This document shows positions 11,570-25,900 of a stretch of 64,000 nt of DNA, in pieces (the stretch's first letter is position 1; each line of letters begins with the position of its first letter). Position numbers and translations under genes: made by a program. Below the pieces are notes generated by a model. It was not told the origin of the DNA and searched no databases. It saw only the letters and a program-made list of their open reading frames with translations. This stretch comes from Mortierella sp. BCC40632 (lineage: Eukaryota; Mortierellomycota; Mortierellomycetes; Mortierellales; Mortierellaceae). The stretch spans positions 387,501 through 451,500 of the forward strand of contig WAEK01000001.1 of NCBI GenBank assembly GCA_011634665.1, given 5' to 3'.

Positions 11570-13406
11570 ATTGGAATAGGTGCCACATTCAGATAGCAAA
11601 CACGCTGCTTTGGCTCTTTTACATAGCCCTCGTAGCAGTTTTTGGAGGTCCTTGCAAGTCTTTCTAGGACTGAGTCTCCTGATTCTGATTGGTCGACCCT
11701 TTCAATCTGCAGTCTGTCAAGGCATATTGAGGTGGACTGTAACAATTTCTACTCTGCCAGACCAAAGAGGCAGTATGGGCACTAGCGAAAGCATTTCAAG
11801 AGAAAGAGCGGCAAGCGAATATTCTGATGGATGTAATTACCGAAGGATGATGAGGATGAGGATGAAGTTGATGCCGAAGGAGGTGGCCGCGACTTTTTTT
11901 ACTTTAGAAGCCACGCCTTCGGCGACAAAAATTACGTCACCGTAATATTAATTGCGCTGGAGCTACGTTATTCTTTATTGGGTCTCCTACAGCAGCACCT
12001 TTGACAGCTCACCCCGACTATGATGAAAAATGAAATTATAGTTAATTTCAGCGATAGTAAACTTGGTGGATGCCTACCTTTCGAAAGAAATAGTCCATGC
12101 TATGAGGACAGTCTAGTGGTCGAGGAAACCCCCAGGGGTCCTACTTCAATCGTAACCTTATCTGTCTCGCTTCGCTTCACACTGATGTTGCCTCCTATCA
12201 TTCGAAACTTCTGCTATCCACTGTATTGGGTTCCACTTCTGCTTTGAGGCAGCACCTAATTTGATATTGTTTGATATTCATTGGTGTAAGATCGGTCGAG
12301 GTATTGCTAATGCCTGGCTTTCTAGTCGGGATAGAAAGTTGTATTGGCACTCCTGCCGCGTAGAGATGGAAGCAAAGACTAGATGTCCTTGATAGATTTT
12401 GGGGTTCACCCTGGCCCGGTAGTGTTGTGTATTGTTTTTTGTCATCGAGCCATCGTCGGAATTTGATACGTGGCCTTTTATTTAGCAACGAGGTTTCTAA
12501 ACCCGAGATCGGTGCTGACTTTTCTCTTGGCCAGCTTCTTCTACATCCATCTCGAGCCTGATGTCATGTCTGCTTTTACTGCCTCTACACTTTCGTTTTC
12601 TTATTCCTTCGCATTTTCACCTTCCCAGATTTTATTGTTTCCGCCTTCTGGGTCTCTTGCAGTCGAGGAGAGTAGCACAGGCGCAGATCATGCCCAAGTC
12701 GATCTAGAGATACGATACATCCTTATCCTTGACCTGGAAAAGAGAGTCTTAGAAAATGTCTGAAGAACATACCGTTGCAAATCGCATCATTTTACCGTAA
12801 CCAGTACTTTTGCTCCAAATTTAAGGTAGTCATTGCGGCTTACAATTACAAGGGCGACGAACTGTTGCTTATTAGGTCCAGCAAGTCAAATACGCCCGCC
12901 TTGTCGTAGACTAGGAACCACACTTTCCTCCAAGACTCCACTGGTCGCCAAGGTGGTTGAGCAGCGCTGTACGCTGGAAGATCGCTATCCTTTGAAACGG
13001 CAACACCCTGACACTGACAGTCTCTATATCCCATCTGTTTTCGGTCAAATGCTCAAAAAATCCGATGCGATCACTATCCCGCCACTGAGATGCCGATCAC
13101 AACTGCTTGTTGGCATAGTTATGTAGATTTTTTCCGCTTGAAATCTGTTGCCCAATGGAACCAAGGGTCTAGCTTGCTCAGCTGAGATACCTTTGGCGCA
13201 AATCAGCTCTTTAGGATTGAATCACCTCTTTCTAAATTAATTTTCTGCTTTCGGAAGACGAGCTATGTTGTCCTCGAGGATCCTTGTGAGCAAAGGCTGG
13301 ATTGTCAAAACGAAGAAAATAGGCATAGTTGATTGTTGGAAAGACCTTGTCAAAAAACCGACTCCTATCTTAGATTCAGATTAAGGCAGAAGTGGTGGGT
13401 ATGAAT

Positions 13407-13444
<38 letters not shown>

Positions 13445-14656
13445 AAAGGTTTCTCTTTTTAAGAATGAATCCTCAGAGTCCAAAGATCCCCATCAAGAAA
13501 AGACTATGTAGTCAATGATGGTGCATATGGGGTCTGTGCGCATATGTGGCTTGTATCAAGTTCAGCAGGGTCTTGCAGGGTTCTCACCTATCGATATCAG
13601 CAATGCATTCCTTGACAGTCAGAGATATTTTGCCATACTCGCTTGAGCACAATATTCATGCTACTTCCGACCCTCATCTTATCCCAGAGGGTTCGCCTAT
13701 CCTTCTCGAATGTCCTTCTCTGCCAATGAGTTTAAAAAGTTCTGGTATCAAGCTGAGATACTTTCCGGTGGCAACACTGTAGCAAGGGGAATCCCTATAT
13801 GATAGGTTGAATAACTCTCCTCCTATGCAGTGGGAAGGCTACGATTTAATTGTAGACAACCCCCGAGCAAGACTCGCCCACGGTTGACATAAGATGCAAA
13901 GCACACATCAGAACCCAGAAACTCTTTGGTAATGACTGCTGTTGTTGAAGATCATTGGAAACACAGTCATGACCTTTCTGTGAATGGAAGAGCACATTTG
14001 CTGTTCGAATGTCTCCAGTGGGCTTGACTGGAAGGGTATCTAAAAGCGACCCATAACTGACGGAGAACTCAGGGGTGTGTACGGAGTTTTACCGTTGACT
14101 GATGAATGAGACCACTAAAGACAAGAATACTATCAAAAGTGTTTTCCCTTGAATCAAGGACATCAAGATGAGAGGAGAAGTGTGTTCTTGAACTAAACAG
14201 AAATCCAAGAGAGATCGTACATGTCTGCCTGGCCACAAAGCTCCAATTGGAGGTATGGAGCAATCCGTACTTATGCTTCTATCTCCACTCTGGTACCCTC
14301 ATGGCCAATATTGGTCTATTCGTCGCCTGCTTAGTTTACCATCCTTACCAAAGTTTCCTTGTTGCAGAAAGGCATTCCCATTGTATACTTGATAAACTGG
14401 CTCAAGGACACATGCCAGTTTTAAGTGTCAAAGTTCATGATGGATTGATCGCCGTTGGAAAGGGGGACTATTCAAGCAATTCTCTCACAGACTGTCTTTT
14501 ATCATTGTCTCGTCCATATTGCCTAGATATAGGAGAGGTGCCTGAGAAAATATTATAATGTATGCAATGATCATCCTGAACGATACTAGGGACCGGTAAA
14601 ATTCATTAGAATAACGGACAATGCGCTCTAATAGAAGAGACGCCAACTACCAGCTG

Positions 14657-14705
<49 letters not shown>

Positions 14706-15430
14706 TAGGATTAGAAAGGATGAAGCCAAAGCAAAAGATATGCTAGACTGTTATGACAGATTGAGGAAACTGTGGAACGATCTGGGCTGTATCGTTGGCT
14801 GCTTCAGGACTCTGAAGCATCCCAAAAGTATCGCCGAAGTTTGAACGTTCTTCCTACAAGTCACCTGGTTGCTACGCTTGCGATAGCCGGATGCACAAAC
14901 TCGGGAGCAAATTTGGAAACGTTGCGTGCTTCCATGGCCTTTCGCAAGCGACGTCTCCTTATATGTTCAAGAACAGGATGAAGAGCACTAATAAACTGGT
15001 ATAGAGAAAGCAAAGTCAGTCTTCTAGTCAAAGTTCAACGATGGAATAGTTACGCATTGGCATGCTGGCTGTCTAGAGGCTCTAACGCCACTATTTCTGA
15101 TCTACTACCAATCGTTACCAAACTTTGAGAAATTCCCACTCTCACACTCCGCAGCAGAGCCTGGATAGACAACCCAGTTTCTAGAAAAGTGTATGTTGAT
15201 GCCCTGGTCAATAACCGTCGAGTCACAGGGGGTTGCTATTATGCCAAAAGGAAAAAGGTTGGACACAGCGATCGACCTGCAGTCCATTGCATTGGATCCC
15301 CAAGGGAACATTTCGTGTCACAGGGAGACTTTACTTCCTTTTTTACTGCGGCGCAGATCCCTTGCCACTTGTGGATCTCTCTTCCGTGTTAGACCGAATC
15401 GATAGGCGAAAACTCCGTTTAAGTTATTGG
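11570..15430. pseudogene. Possible decayed genes or mobile element: coding-like fragments in broken frames
   Basis: Unlike its neighbours, this stretch is mostly free of simple repeats and is richer in A+T. On the plus strand, short fragments with natural protein composition occur in alternating frames. Examples are TKEAVWALAKAFQEKERQAN near 11760-11820, then FFYFRSHAFGDKNYVTV in another frame near 11898-11948, and RILVSKGWIVKTKKIGIVDC near 13276-13335. Stops interrupt each within about 100 codons and no consistent splicing was found. I see no terminal repeats, transposase signature or target duplication. It could be a frameshifted pseudogene family, an eroded transposon, a highly intron-split gene, or chance. 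A/T runs punctuate it at 13410-13443 (T) and 14658-14703 (A). Confidence 0.25.
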
Positions 15431-15710
15431 CAATGCATTGCTCCTTCACTTTAAAAAAGAAAAAAAGAAAAAAAGAAATAGGAAAAAGAAAAAATAGAAA
15501 GAAAGAAAGAAAGAAGGGGCGTAAAACAAATGTCATCAACGTGGACGGTTACCAGAAGTTGGCACCGGATGGAGAGCATGGCGCCATCCCTTTCCCGCGG
15601 CGACAGTGTGGGATATTACTCAGCAATATCCTCTCAGTGATGAATACATTGCATTTCCCAACACATGAATGAACTGGAAATGGAGCCCTTGGAGCAGAAC
15701 GACAAAACAG

Positions 15711-15711
<1 letters not shown>

Positions 15712-15754
<43 letters not shown>
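15712..15754. repeat. (CA)n microsatellite
   Basis: About 20 uninterrupted CA units are visible, grading into GCAC units downstream. Confidence 0.95.
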
Positions 15755-15758
<4 letters not shown>

Positions 15759-16468
15759 GCACGCAAGTTTATTTGGCGTACATTTTGACAGCCCGCTACC
15801 TCTCTCGGGATACGACTCACCTGTCACTTCGGAGAAAAGGTCCATACTCCTACATCTCCCGCAGAAACACACACCTCGTAGGTCATCCCATTCAAGGGAG
15901 CTGGACCATTCTCGGTCCGCATTGCCATTGAATAGGTGTCTATCGTAATTAAGGAGGACGAAGCTTGGGCTCTAGGCTTTCAACTGAGAGAAAGTGAGAG
16001 AAAGAGAGACATACAACTGTATTCGCCCACAAAAAAATTCAAGAGTCCCAATGGGCAACGGTAGCCCTCGACAACAGCCCAACCCCTCTGGAATGTTGGA
16101 CCTCCGACTACAATAGGACCGAGCGAAAGAAAAAGAAAAAGAATAAAAAAAAACTAACACCGTAGAGTCCTATAGACAACTCTTGTCAGAGCGTCGCCAT
16201 TTTTCGAGATGACATTTCATTCAGGGAAGGGAAAACAAGAGTGGGCTGTTTGGGTCTGCACCTGCAGGAAGTACAGAAAAAACAGGTTTGAGTTCTGTGC
16301 TGCAGCCTTAGTCTGAGCGCCACACAACCCTTTGTGCAATCCAAAATAAAAAAAAAAGGAACCAGCTAGTCAAGTCATTGGAGGTAAAGCTACAAACTCG
16401 GGCCGCTACACTGGACCTAGTTATCGGGAAGCTAATCAAAAAATACTTCGAAATAGTATTACTGCTCA

Positions 16469-16469
<1 letters not shown>

Positions 16470-16543
<74 letters not shown>

Positions 16544-16565
16544 AAAAAAAAAAATGAAAATGAAA

Positions 16566-16630
<65 letters not shown>
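16470..16630. repeat. Compound poly(A) and (GA)n tract
   Basis: About 80 bases of almost pure A (interrupted by single G and T) are followed by about 60 bases of GA repeat. Such a compound purine tract can adopt unusual DNA structure and is also a likely place for sequencing or assembly error. Confidence 0.95.
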
Positions 16631-16632
<2 letters not shown>

Positions 16633-18816
16633 CGTTGCTGGAATAGAAGGGTTGGTGGGGCCCCATCTTTCAACTCCGCGGAGGAACTGGTAGCGAGATG
16701 AGAAGAGAGGGCGAGAGAGAAGAACAAATGAAGACTACTCGCGCTGTCCTGATGCGAACGGCAGGTCGGCACTTTGCTCGAATCCAAGGAATCAAGTCGC
16801 GATAATGCCTCACCCTCTCAAATTCATCTTTTTTAGGCAGTGCGTGGGAACAAAATCAACCCATAGCCCAATGGGACAATGCAGGCCATGGCGACGATGG
16901 GGAGTAAGATGACTCTAAGGGTACTGGCCATCTACACCAAGGTCTGCCTGCCCTCTAACCCTCGGCAATCGCTACCAATAGAGGCGTCACTGGAGGCCAC
17001 AGTTGGACTCTGTCACTGCGCTTGAACAAAATATAGGTGTCAACGCTGTCTTCATCATGTTCTGCGCAGAGAGAAGCCCTGCCAATCACTAGACCGCCAG
17101 TGATCGCTCCCGACATTTCTGGTCGTTGTCCAGGTGAGGATCCAGTCGCAGGTTGTGGAGAGCCACACAATGGTTTGTATGAATGCAGGTATGCAATAAG
17201 ATGCCTGAAGCCTCTACGTTGACATTATTGTCCTTTATGTTTCATCAAGACTCCCAGCAGTCCAATCTCATTGAACCACCCCCCCTTTTTTTGCACACTC
17301 ATTGAAGGAGAGAAAGAGCGATAGTGCAAAAGAAGACAACCGTACTAGTCTCTCTTGATGATAGACCAAACTATTTAACTCGTCTTCTCTCTTTTCTTTC
17401 TCGTTTTCTTTCCTTCTTTCTTTCTCATTTTCTTTCCTTCTCTTTTTCTCTCGCCTTGAATCCTTATTTCGCTTTCTTACATTCGACAATCTTATTGTGT
17501 TCACAGGATCCGTGTTCACCTTTCTGTCGCTCCTTGCTCCATCCTTCTTCTTTGCTCGATAACAGAGGCACATCCCGTCGCTTACAGACAAGTTGTTGCG
17601 ACGGGAGAGGAAAAACTGTGCGTCCATACTTGCTCTCCTGGTCGCCCGCCTGGTGTATCTTTTGCTCCGGTTTCAACCTGTAACTATGGAGCGTTAGTTG
17701 TTCCTTAACCTAAGAGCCCCTTTTTCTCCGCAATGGATACTATACTTTACTAGGACGTTGCCACCTCTTCTTATCCTGCAAGTACGTAAAGCATCACGTT
17801 TTGCTCTGACTCAACTCTAGGTACGGTGCTTCTCAAAGTACTAATCGTGCATTGTGGAGGCTGCGGCGTGGATTTCTTGGTGTGGTAGTGTAAGACAGCG
17901 ATGCGGACCTTTTAACAAATACACTCAAATCTTAACTCATTTTCTCCCCATGGCTTTCACAGTCTTTGGGCCGAATGAGAACTGCAGCAATCCTTGTCAT
18001 CCATTCATCCTCTTTACCCTTGACTCTCTGAAGAAAGGGAGCATCTCCATCTTTCAAACACGGGAGTCGCGTTACATAGGACAACGCGTCCTAGACAAGG
18101 TGGCAATTTCTTATCTTCCTTTTGGCTATTTTTCTATTCCCACTCTTTATTCACCTATGCACTTTGTGTAACTTGTGGGGGCGAACACAACACAAGGTAT
18201 AATATACAGAGTGTACAGTACACTTTCTAATGCGAGTGTTTGGTTTTCCAACTCTATTCCCTCGCGTCAAATACCAAGCTCGTGTTAGTCTGCGGAGCCG
18301 AGACGTTTGTCCATCCCAACCTTCCATCCTCTGATTCTTGTCTTTCTTTCTCTCTTGTGGATCTTCTTATGACTGTTACCTCCCACCCCACCTCCCTTGT
18401 GACAACCGCGCCGCCGTCATGCTGAGCAAATATAACTTCGCTCTTCATTAAAAAAAGGGAGGAGGAGAGCTCATTTCTTGCGACATGGTCCCTGCTGCAA
18501 AACATATTAGCAATATTTTGAGAGTAGTTTGGATTTAGCTCTCTCACCCTTACATTTTTTGACTAGAGCCAAGAGAAAGAGAAAAAAAAACAGGATTAGC
18601 TTGGCCTAACTTGTGAGGTCCGTCCTGATCGGGCTCCTTTGGGGTCTGTTATGCAGTCGGGACAACACCCTGCTGCGGGTCCATGCCCGCTCTTGGTACC
18701 TTCCGTCACCTCATTTTCTTCCTTCCCCCCTCCTTCCTTGCCCTTGCCCTTGTCCATCGCATTATCCCGATCTCAAAACAGCCATCCAGTCCCTCTCCAA
18801 CCTCATCAGTTCAGTG

Positions 18817-18847
<31 letters not shown>

Positions 18848-21072
18848 CGCCAAGGTTTACTTGACTAGGCAAACATTCGGGAACCATTGCAGCCTTTTTG
18901 TTCCCGAGGGGGAGGGAGAGGTAAAAGAGTACGCGAGCTTGATCTTGTCTATCCGTTCCTCGGTGAGTGTGGCAATTACCTTTCCCCTCCCTCCCCTCTT
19001 CCCCTCCCCGCTTATCTCTTCTTTCCACGCCCGAGCGACTGCTTGATCTCGCATTATATGGGCAACAGCCACAGGCTACAGCCGCAAGCCGTGCCCTCTG
19101 CATACTCAGGAACGCGAATCGGCAGGACAGAAAAAATCAGGAGCCCTTTTGCAAGTGTCAAGAGGTGAGGCGAGGAAGGCTAGGAAAAGAGACAGAGCGC
19201 AAGAGAGCGAAGGGAGAAGAACCAAAGGTCGAGAGGCCAAAAAAAGAGGAATGAGAGCAGTGAAGAAAAAAGTGAAAAAAATGAAGAAACAAAGTGGGCG
19301 AGTAGTGGCCTTATAGTATGCAGAAGCGGTGATCTAGTGCTTCGGCTGTTTAAACAAACAGAAGAGAGCAAGGGGGGGGGGGAGTAAGGTACCCACGGCA
19401 TGCTGGCCCTGCAAGGCCTGTTGGCCAAGTGGAAGGACCAAAAAGGCAAAAAGGAAACGTGCGCTTGCAAGGCGTGTCCTACATTTGCTCGGGTCTGTAC
19501 GTCTCATTTGTTTGACCCGCTTCATATCTCGATGGGTTACGGCGTCCGAGTTCTGGACAAGAGATGGGGGCTACAGCCCGGATGACAGACCGCGAGCGAT
19601 TCTCTCTCTTCTCCTTTTTTTCTCTCTCCTTGTCTTTTGATCACACATGGCCGTTTTCCTGGGTCCAATTGCTCCTTCTGAGATTGCAGCCCCTCCTCTC
19701 CTCTCAGATACCTCCAAGAAATACAGCCCGACTAACAACAGGATGCTCGGGTCTTGGAGAAAAGGAGGGAAGTCTCTGCACGATGCATCAGCAGAGAGAA
19801 AGAGAGCTGCAGCGACAGAGTGGCCTCTGTTTGGGCACAGGCATAACGTTCGACAAAACACAAAAGCCCAGTGGCGGTGATGGGTTGAGAAGACTGTCCA
19901 CGCAGCAAACTGCAGGCTTAACTGCGGTCGAATGGCCGCAGTCCCGAGGAGGTTTCCCCGTTCGTCTTCCCGCCAGAGGAAATGGCCTGCTTCCCTCGTG
20001 CCTTGGTCATGAAGCGGAAAGACTCTTTGTACTCGCGATGGTGCTTTGCACCTCTCTTTCTTCTCTTCTTTTCCTCCTGTGTCTCCGACAAAGTCCTTAC
20101 CATGATGGAAGCGGGCTGAAGCGGAAGAGGAGAGGGGGTGAGCGTAGCATATCGTTCTTTCTGTAGCCCGATCGGTCAGAGCTTCTGATTCGCTAGACGA
20201 GAGTGAGAGTGTATGAGCCAGAGAGACAATGAGTTCTGGCAGATGTAGTTTATTACCCATTGTGGTCACAGGCGTCCTGCCACTCGGCTCAGCCAACCAC
20301 CCCTTCATTTCCCCCTCTCGATTCAATCAATGAATGGTACAGCTTCCCCTCGTGTGGTCTCGATGGTTGCCTATGCAGCCATGTCCCAAACCAGCTCCCG
20401 CTGTACCCAAGGGAGGTCTCGGTCAGGTACGGGCAACACAACCCAGACGCATTCTCACATTCACAACCCAGACATCACGGCCTGCAGCCTGCGTGGCTGC
20501 CGAGACGCTCGCTCTCTTGAGCACACAGGTTTGCCTGGCCATTGCGGTATAACCGTTTCCCAGCCCGCACCCCATTGATCCGCGTCTTATTTAGTCGGGT
20601 TCTGGTGGGCCTCTTCTGCCTGTAGCCCGCTCGTTGGGTCGTCCTATTCTACCCCTTTGAATGAATAGGAAACAGCCTTCTTTGTATATCATTCCTCCTG
20701 GGACATTGGCCTGGCCTCCTACTCGCCTACTCTTGCTTATTCATTCAGCGCCTCTTCCAATAACAACTGCAGCTCACTCTCTCGCGAATCCCACTGGACG
20801 AGCCTGGTCACCTTCTCCCACTGTTGTCTGTCGCCTATGACATCGAGGCGACCTTGGCGGCTCTGACTGGCGCTGCCTTTTGTTACTCGGATCGATCGCC
20901 CTGTTGCTCCCTTTATTAAGGCATCAAATGCTTGTCTAACCCCCTCATTCTCGTACTTCGTTTCTCCTCATACTTCATCGCTCGTCTCTCTTCTCTCTCT
21001 CTCTCTCTTTCTTTCTTTCTCTTTCTCTTCCGCCCACACACATACACACTCTCTCCCCTTCCTCTCTACCCC

Positions 21073-21120
<48 letters not shown>

Positions 21121-21549
21121 TTCTCTCGCCCCTCAACCCTGCTCCCATTTTTGTTGTCCTGGTTCTCACTTACACTGACAGAATCGACGTGGCCCCCTGT
21201 CTATCTCCCGTGACCGTATCGACCGAGTTCTTCACACTAACTTAGATCTGTCCTCCGATTCACTGTACCCTCTCACTTATTCACTCACCTTCCACATTTT
21301 AATACCGAAGTGCACAGCTCACTCAACCTTTGGGCTAGTTACGGCCGAGCCCAGATTTGTGTACCGCGCATCCTCTTGCATCTTCCGCCTGCGCTTTTTC
21401 TCGCCTCCGGCCGATCTTCGATTTCTTTCTTTGCCAGTAACCTGGCACTCGTTCCCCAAGGTAATCATCACACAGCCAGCCTGTCTTCCGGAGAATTATC
21501 TATTTTGCTTTCACTGCTTCAAACCCTATCATCACTGTTGTTGATTTCG

Positions 21550-21585
<36 letters not shown>

Positions 21586-22925
21586 CTCCGCTATTATCCT
21601 TTCTGTTCTCAGCCGCTCCTTCCTCATGCTCCCCTCTTTTCCTCTCGCGCTGACCCTCCCGCCAATTCTGTCTCCTAAAAGGAAAACAGCGCTATTTCAA
21701 CTAAGGGCCGGTTTCCATGACTTTCTCTCTCCCTCTCTCCCTCTCCCCCCTCCTCATTTGGCTATTTCACCAAATCACCTCCTACTTTCCTCGCCCGATA
21801 TGCGTGCATCATAAACTTCCATGTGTACCTGGTGCCTGCTGTACATTCAGACATCATCACGCTCGATTTATCCGACGTGAAGTGATGACGGTTCTTGCTA
21901 GCAAACAAATGTGGCGTAAAAAGAGCAGGCGAGTAAGAACACAGTGCACTCGTTAGAATCTCTAATCCTCTAGGGTGGGTCGCTGCTGCTCTTGACTTCT
22001 ACATTCATGCATGCGATGTGATCGCAGCGTGCCCTTTACCTTGTTTGGGCCTATTATAATCCTTCCTGATCGTGTCATGGATTTGTCCAAACACTTGGTC
22101 AAGTCAGAGAGCCTTTTTCCTACAATTCCTTCTTTGGATCACTTGTGTGAACACTGCTCTGCCTCTGACTCGTCACCAAAACACACTGTCCTGCCGTTCC
22201 ATCGTTTCCTGTTGCCATTCCCTCGGCGCATCCGCACCCATCCCCCTCTTTCTCTCCATACCTTTACTTGTGCATGTGTATTATTCGAGGGTAATGTTTG
22301 TCCCACTTCATCCTCTTGCTGCCACGTACCAGGGGAGGTGGGCAGGCTTCAGAAACTCTATTGGATTGCTAGTCTCGTCGCGATAGCTCTCTTTGTTGCC
22401 CGCTGACAATGACAAGGCAAGACAGTCAACCCTCCTGTGTCTCTTGCATTGCTATTTATGCCTCGCTGGCGAGCTGTGTGTTTATGCCCAATGTTGACCT
22501 GTGGTTTGACATGCAAATGTACCCTATTTTCTCTATTTTATTTTACTTTGTATTGGTTTATCTATCTTTTTTGGCCGCACTCTATTTCCTCTTCACAACT
22601 GGACATGATGATCATATTGGCTCATTTGTATTATTTTCTCTCCCATCTTAGGTCTCCTTCCTGGTCTACTGTCTTCTTCGTTGCGGAGTAAACTGTCTAG
22701 TCTTGTTGTCTAGACCGGCTCTGTAATTTTCGTCTCCCCCGACCCCCATCCCTTCCTCCTTCGCATTCTCTTCCCTCGGGACTGAGCATAGACTACTCTC
22801 TCTCTCTCTCTTTGTAGTCGCCCTTCACTCGTTCACAACCCACGCTCCCTAACCCGTCCAACATCCAATTATTCTTTCCAAGCCCCTCCGTGTAAATATT
22901 TTTTTCTGCAGCCTACTTTCAAACC

Positions 22926-25900
22926 ATGCAACCTTCACATCTACCTCTCACATCACCACACCCACAGTCAGATAACCTGCCTCCAAACCCTGACCAGCTT
23001 TGTGCCAACCCTCAAGATCTCTTACCACAACATCAGTTACAGCCGCACCAGTGCCCAAAGCTCCGGCAGCTTCGGCCACATCACCTGCTGCAGCTTTTTC
23101 AACTCTATCCACTCTCATTCAATCTTCTCCGATCACTTCTCTCGTCCGTGAGTTCCATCCGGGAGCAAGACAACGCACCACAAGCACACACCTCCTCTAG
23201 TGGAGCCCAACCCTGTTTGGACCTGCGGCGCCCACAGCCCAAAGACCAAGAGCCAAACCATCCTAGAAATCAAGAACTTGCTTCGTCGCCGGAGCAAACA
23301 ATGCAAGCACAAACAATGACCTCGATGGATATCATCCTAAGCGAGATGAATCGAATCCTGACAGCAGATCCAACGTTCCACCTACAGGTGGACACTGACG
23401 CCACAACCTCCCATTGGCAAATGGACCCATGCCAACAACAACAGTGTCCGCAGTCAGGTAAATATCTATATATTGTAGTCTCTTCTTTTCTTCCTCTTCT
23501 CCTTCTTCTCCTTCTTCTCCTTTTTCTGTAAATTCCATTGGTGCTCAATTACAGGAACAATGACAAATACCATTACCATTCCCACAGATTTATCGACGAT
23601 TGTTTCCTCACAGGGTACCGCTGCAGCTTCGGGCATCGACACTTCCATGGTCAAGGCTGCTGCGCTCCTGAACACTTCAAGCCGGTCGACAGCTCCACGC
23701 TCCTCATTTGTAAAAAGCAATGATGTCCACAATACCAACACTAACCTTGAGGGTTCGAGCTCATCTATCCCCTCTGCAGCCCAACAAAATGTTGTCAGTG
23801 ACTCGACATTGTCCATGGAAACGTCTATTACCTCTCCTGATTTGCAACAACAACAACAACAACAGCAACAGCAACAACAATCATCGGCCATCCCTTCCTT
23901 GGCCGTGCTACCTACTGAATTATCGACACAACCATCCTCGCATCATCCTGCAACTGCATCTGCGCAGAGTGACAGCCCTGTGAAGGGATCCCCTCCTGGC
24001 CTCAGTCAAGAGTTACAAAGGTCACCTCATGGGTCTTGTCTTGAGGACGACTCGATGCTGAAGGGTAATAACACTGCCCCTCCTAGTTGGCTCTGGGATG
24101 CATATCGGCGGGTTGCATTGTCGGCTGTCGATACGATCCTGAGTCGACACCAGGACCACTACCAGCTCCGTCAAGACCAGCAAGAGGATCAACGTCAACA
24201 GCAACAACAGTTTTCAAACACTGACACACCAATGGATGAGCTTTATGAACATCCTCAATTCCATCATCGTCAGCAGCAACCACAGCCACAACTGAGCCAG
24301 ACTCTGGACCAGCCAAAATCCGAGTTGCGGGACCCTTCTGGCCAAAAGGCACAATCTCCTCCATTGGGTACGATGGAGGGAGTCGAGTCTGAGAATAACC
24401 AACCCTTGGACAGTGGTCGTCATAACAAGAACAACAACACCGACAACAGCAACAAAGGCAGTGCCGCCATTTGGTACGATCCGACCCTTGAGCTCGCAAC
24501 AAAAGCTCTGACAGCTCTCTCGACCCTGTCCACGACAGGCATCGAGTCCCTGATGGTCGATAGTTTACCTCAGGCGCCTCTCATAACCAGAAGGGCCTCT
24601 TCCCCCAACTGCAGTGCAGGCAGCATGGGCACTGTCTCCCGACAGCTCTGGGGCTCATCCACAGGACCCATCCGGAGATGGTCCTCTAACAAAAACCCTC
24701 AGTTGTACTCGAATCCTTCGACCTGTTCTGGTGATATTTCTGGCGTTACTCCCTTGTCAGCCCTCTCTCCCTCCTCAGTAGGTTCATCTGCACTCCCGTC
24801 CACCCCTATGGTCACGTCCGGAGGATCAACCTTGGGCCCACTCTTTGGCACCGCCAGCGCAGCAGGCTCCGCTTCGATGGGACCATACCCGTTCCTGAGC
24901 CAACATCGCCAACAAGGAGGAACCACCGGGTTGTTCTGGGAGCAACAGCAGCAGGAGTGCGGCGGTATTAATAGCGGTACTCCGTACTCCTTGGAGATCG
25001 ATATGATGAATGCGGATCAAGCTGCAGGGGCAAGAGGAACAACAGCGACAACCACAGCGACAGGAACCAGAGGCATGAGCGTGGGCACGACCTTGGGCAC
25101 TGATCCAATGGTGCTAGAAGACAACAATACCGACCTCACTGCATTGTTGGCTGAGGATGTCATTGCTCGTCTAGGGGTAGCAACCTCGGACACGAATACT
25201 CCACCTCTTCAGCCCAGACCAATTATTTCTGCTTCGGCCTCCCCCTCGGCCTCCCCTACCCCTTCGCCCACGCTTTCGTTCAATTTTGATGGGTCGAATT
25301 CGACGTCGCCCAATGTGTCTTCGATGATGGCACTTGGCTCGACCTCGCCGCCCCTTGGTACGCCTGGCGTCCATGGCAATTCGCCACACCACCATCCACA
25401 TCCCCTCTCTTATCAGTCCCATCTCCATGCGCACTCGGCACACTCAGCTATGTTGGCTGCCGCTGTGGCTATGTCCACGACATCCTCTCACTCCAAGTCT
25501 CTTGTACCGCCTATTTTGCCATGTCCTATCCCCAATTGTCCAAAGACCTTTGCCCGGATTTATAATTTGAATGCGCATCTCAAGACGCATCATCAGCAAC
25601 AGCAAGGGGTGGGAAGCGACGAGGCCTTGCAGAGTGGTATGCCAGCGTCGTCCCCACCTTTGCTTCATGCTTTGGGTCTCTCCTCGCTGTCAGCGACAGC
25701 TACGGCATCAGCGACAACAACTACCACCTCAACCACCACTGCTTCGACCTCGGCTACGAGTCCAAAGTCGTTTGCTTGTCATTTGTGTCCGCGTATCTTT
25801 TCACGAAAGCATGATCTTCAACGCCATATCCGAGTCCATACAGGTTCCAAACCCTACCTCTGTCTTAATTGTCAAAAAGCTTTTGCCAGGACAGACGCGC

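Larger units (their letters stand above)
15440..22925. other. Long gene-poor region upstream of the zinc-finger gene
   Basis: About 7.5 kb with no gene I can support. It holds a CA microsatellite (15712-15754), a very long A run followed by GA repeats (16470-16630), an A run at 18820-18847, CT-rich tracts (20990-21130 and 22797-22815) and a T run at 21551-21584. A minus-strand open stretch at about 16955-17230 with good composition (RSDRVQLWPPVTPLLVAIAEG at its end) might be a terminal exon, but no upstream partner was found. Open frames of 200-250 codons on both strands around 19.56-20.33 kb have unnatural composition and look accidental. Part of the 3' half is probably promoter and 5' leader of the gene at 22.9 kb. 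Confidence 0.5.

Noticed and set aside
19564..20326. Open frames of about 200 (plus) and 251 codons (minus) overlapping each other
   Set aside because: Both translate to compositionally odd mixtures of low-complexity Ser/Arg/Lys and rare residues, have no recognisable motif, and neither shows supporting splice structure; overlapping long frames on both strands suggest chance.
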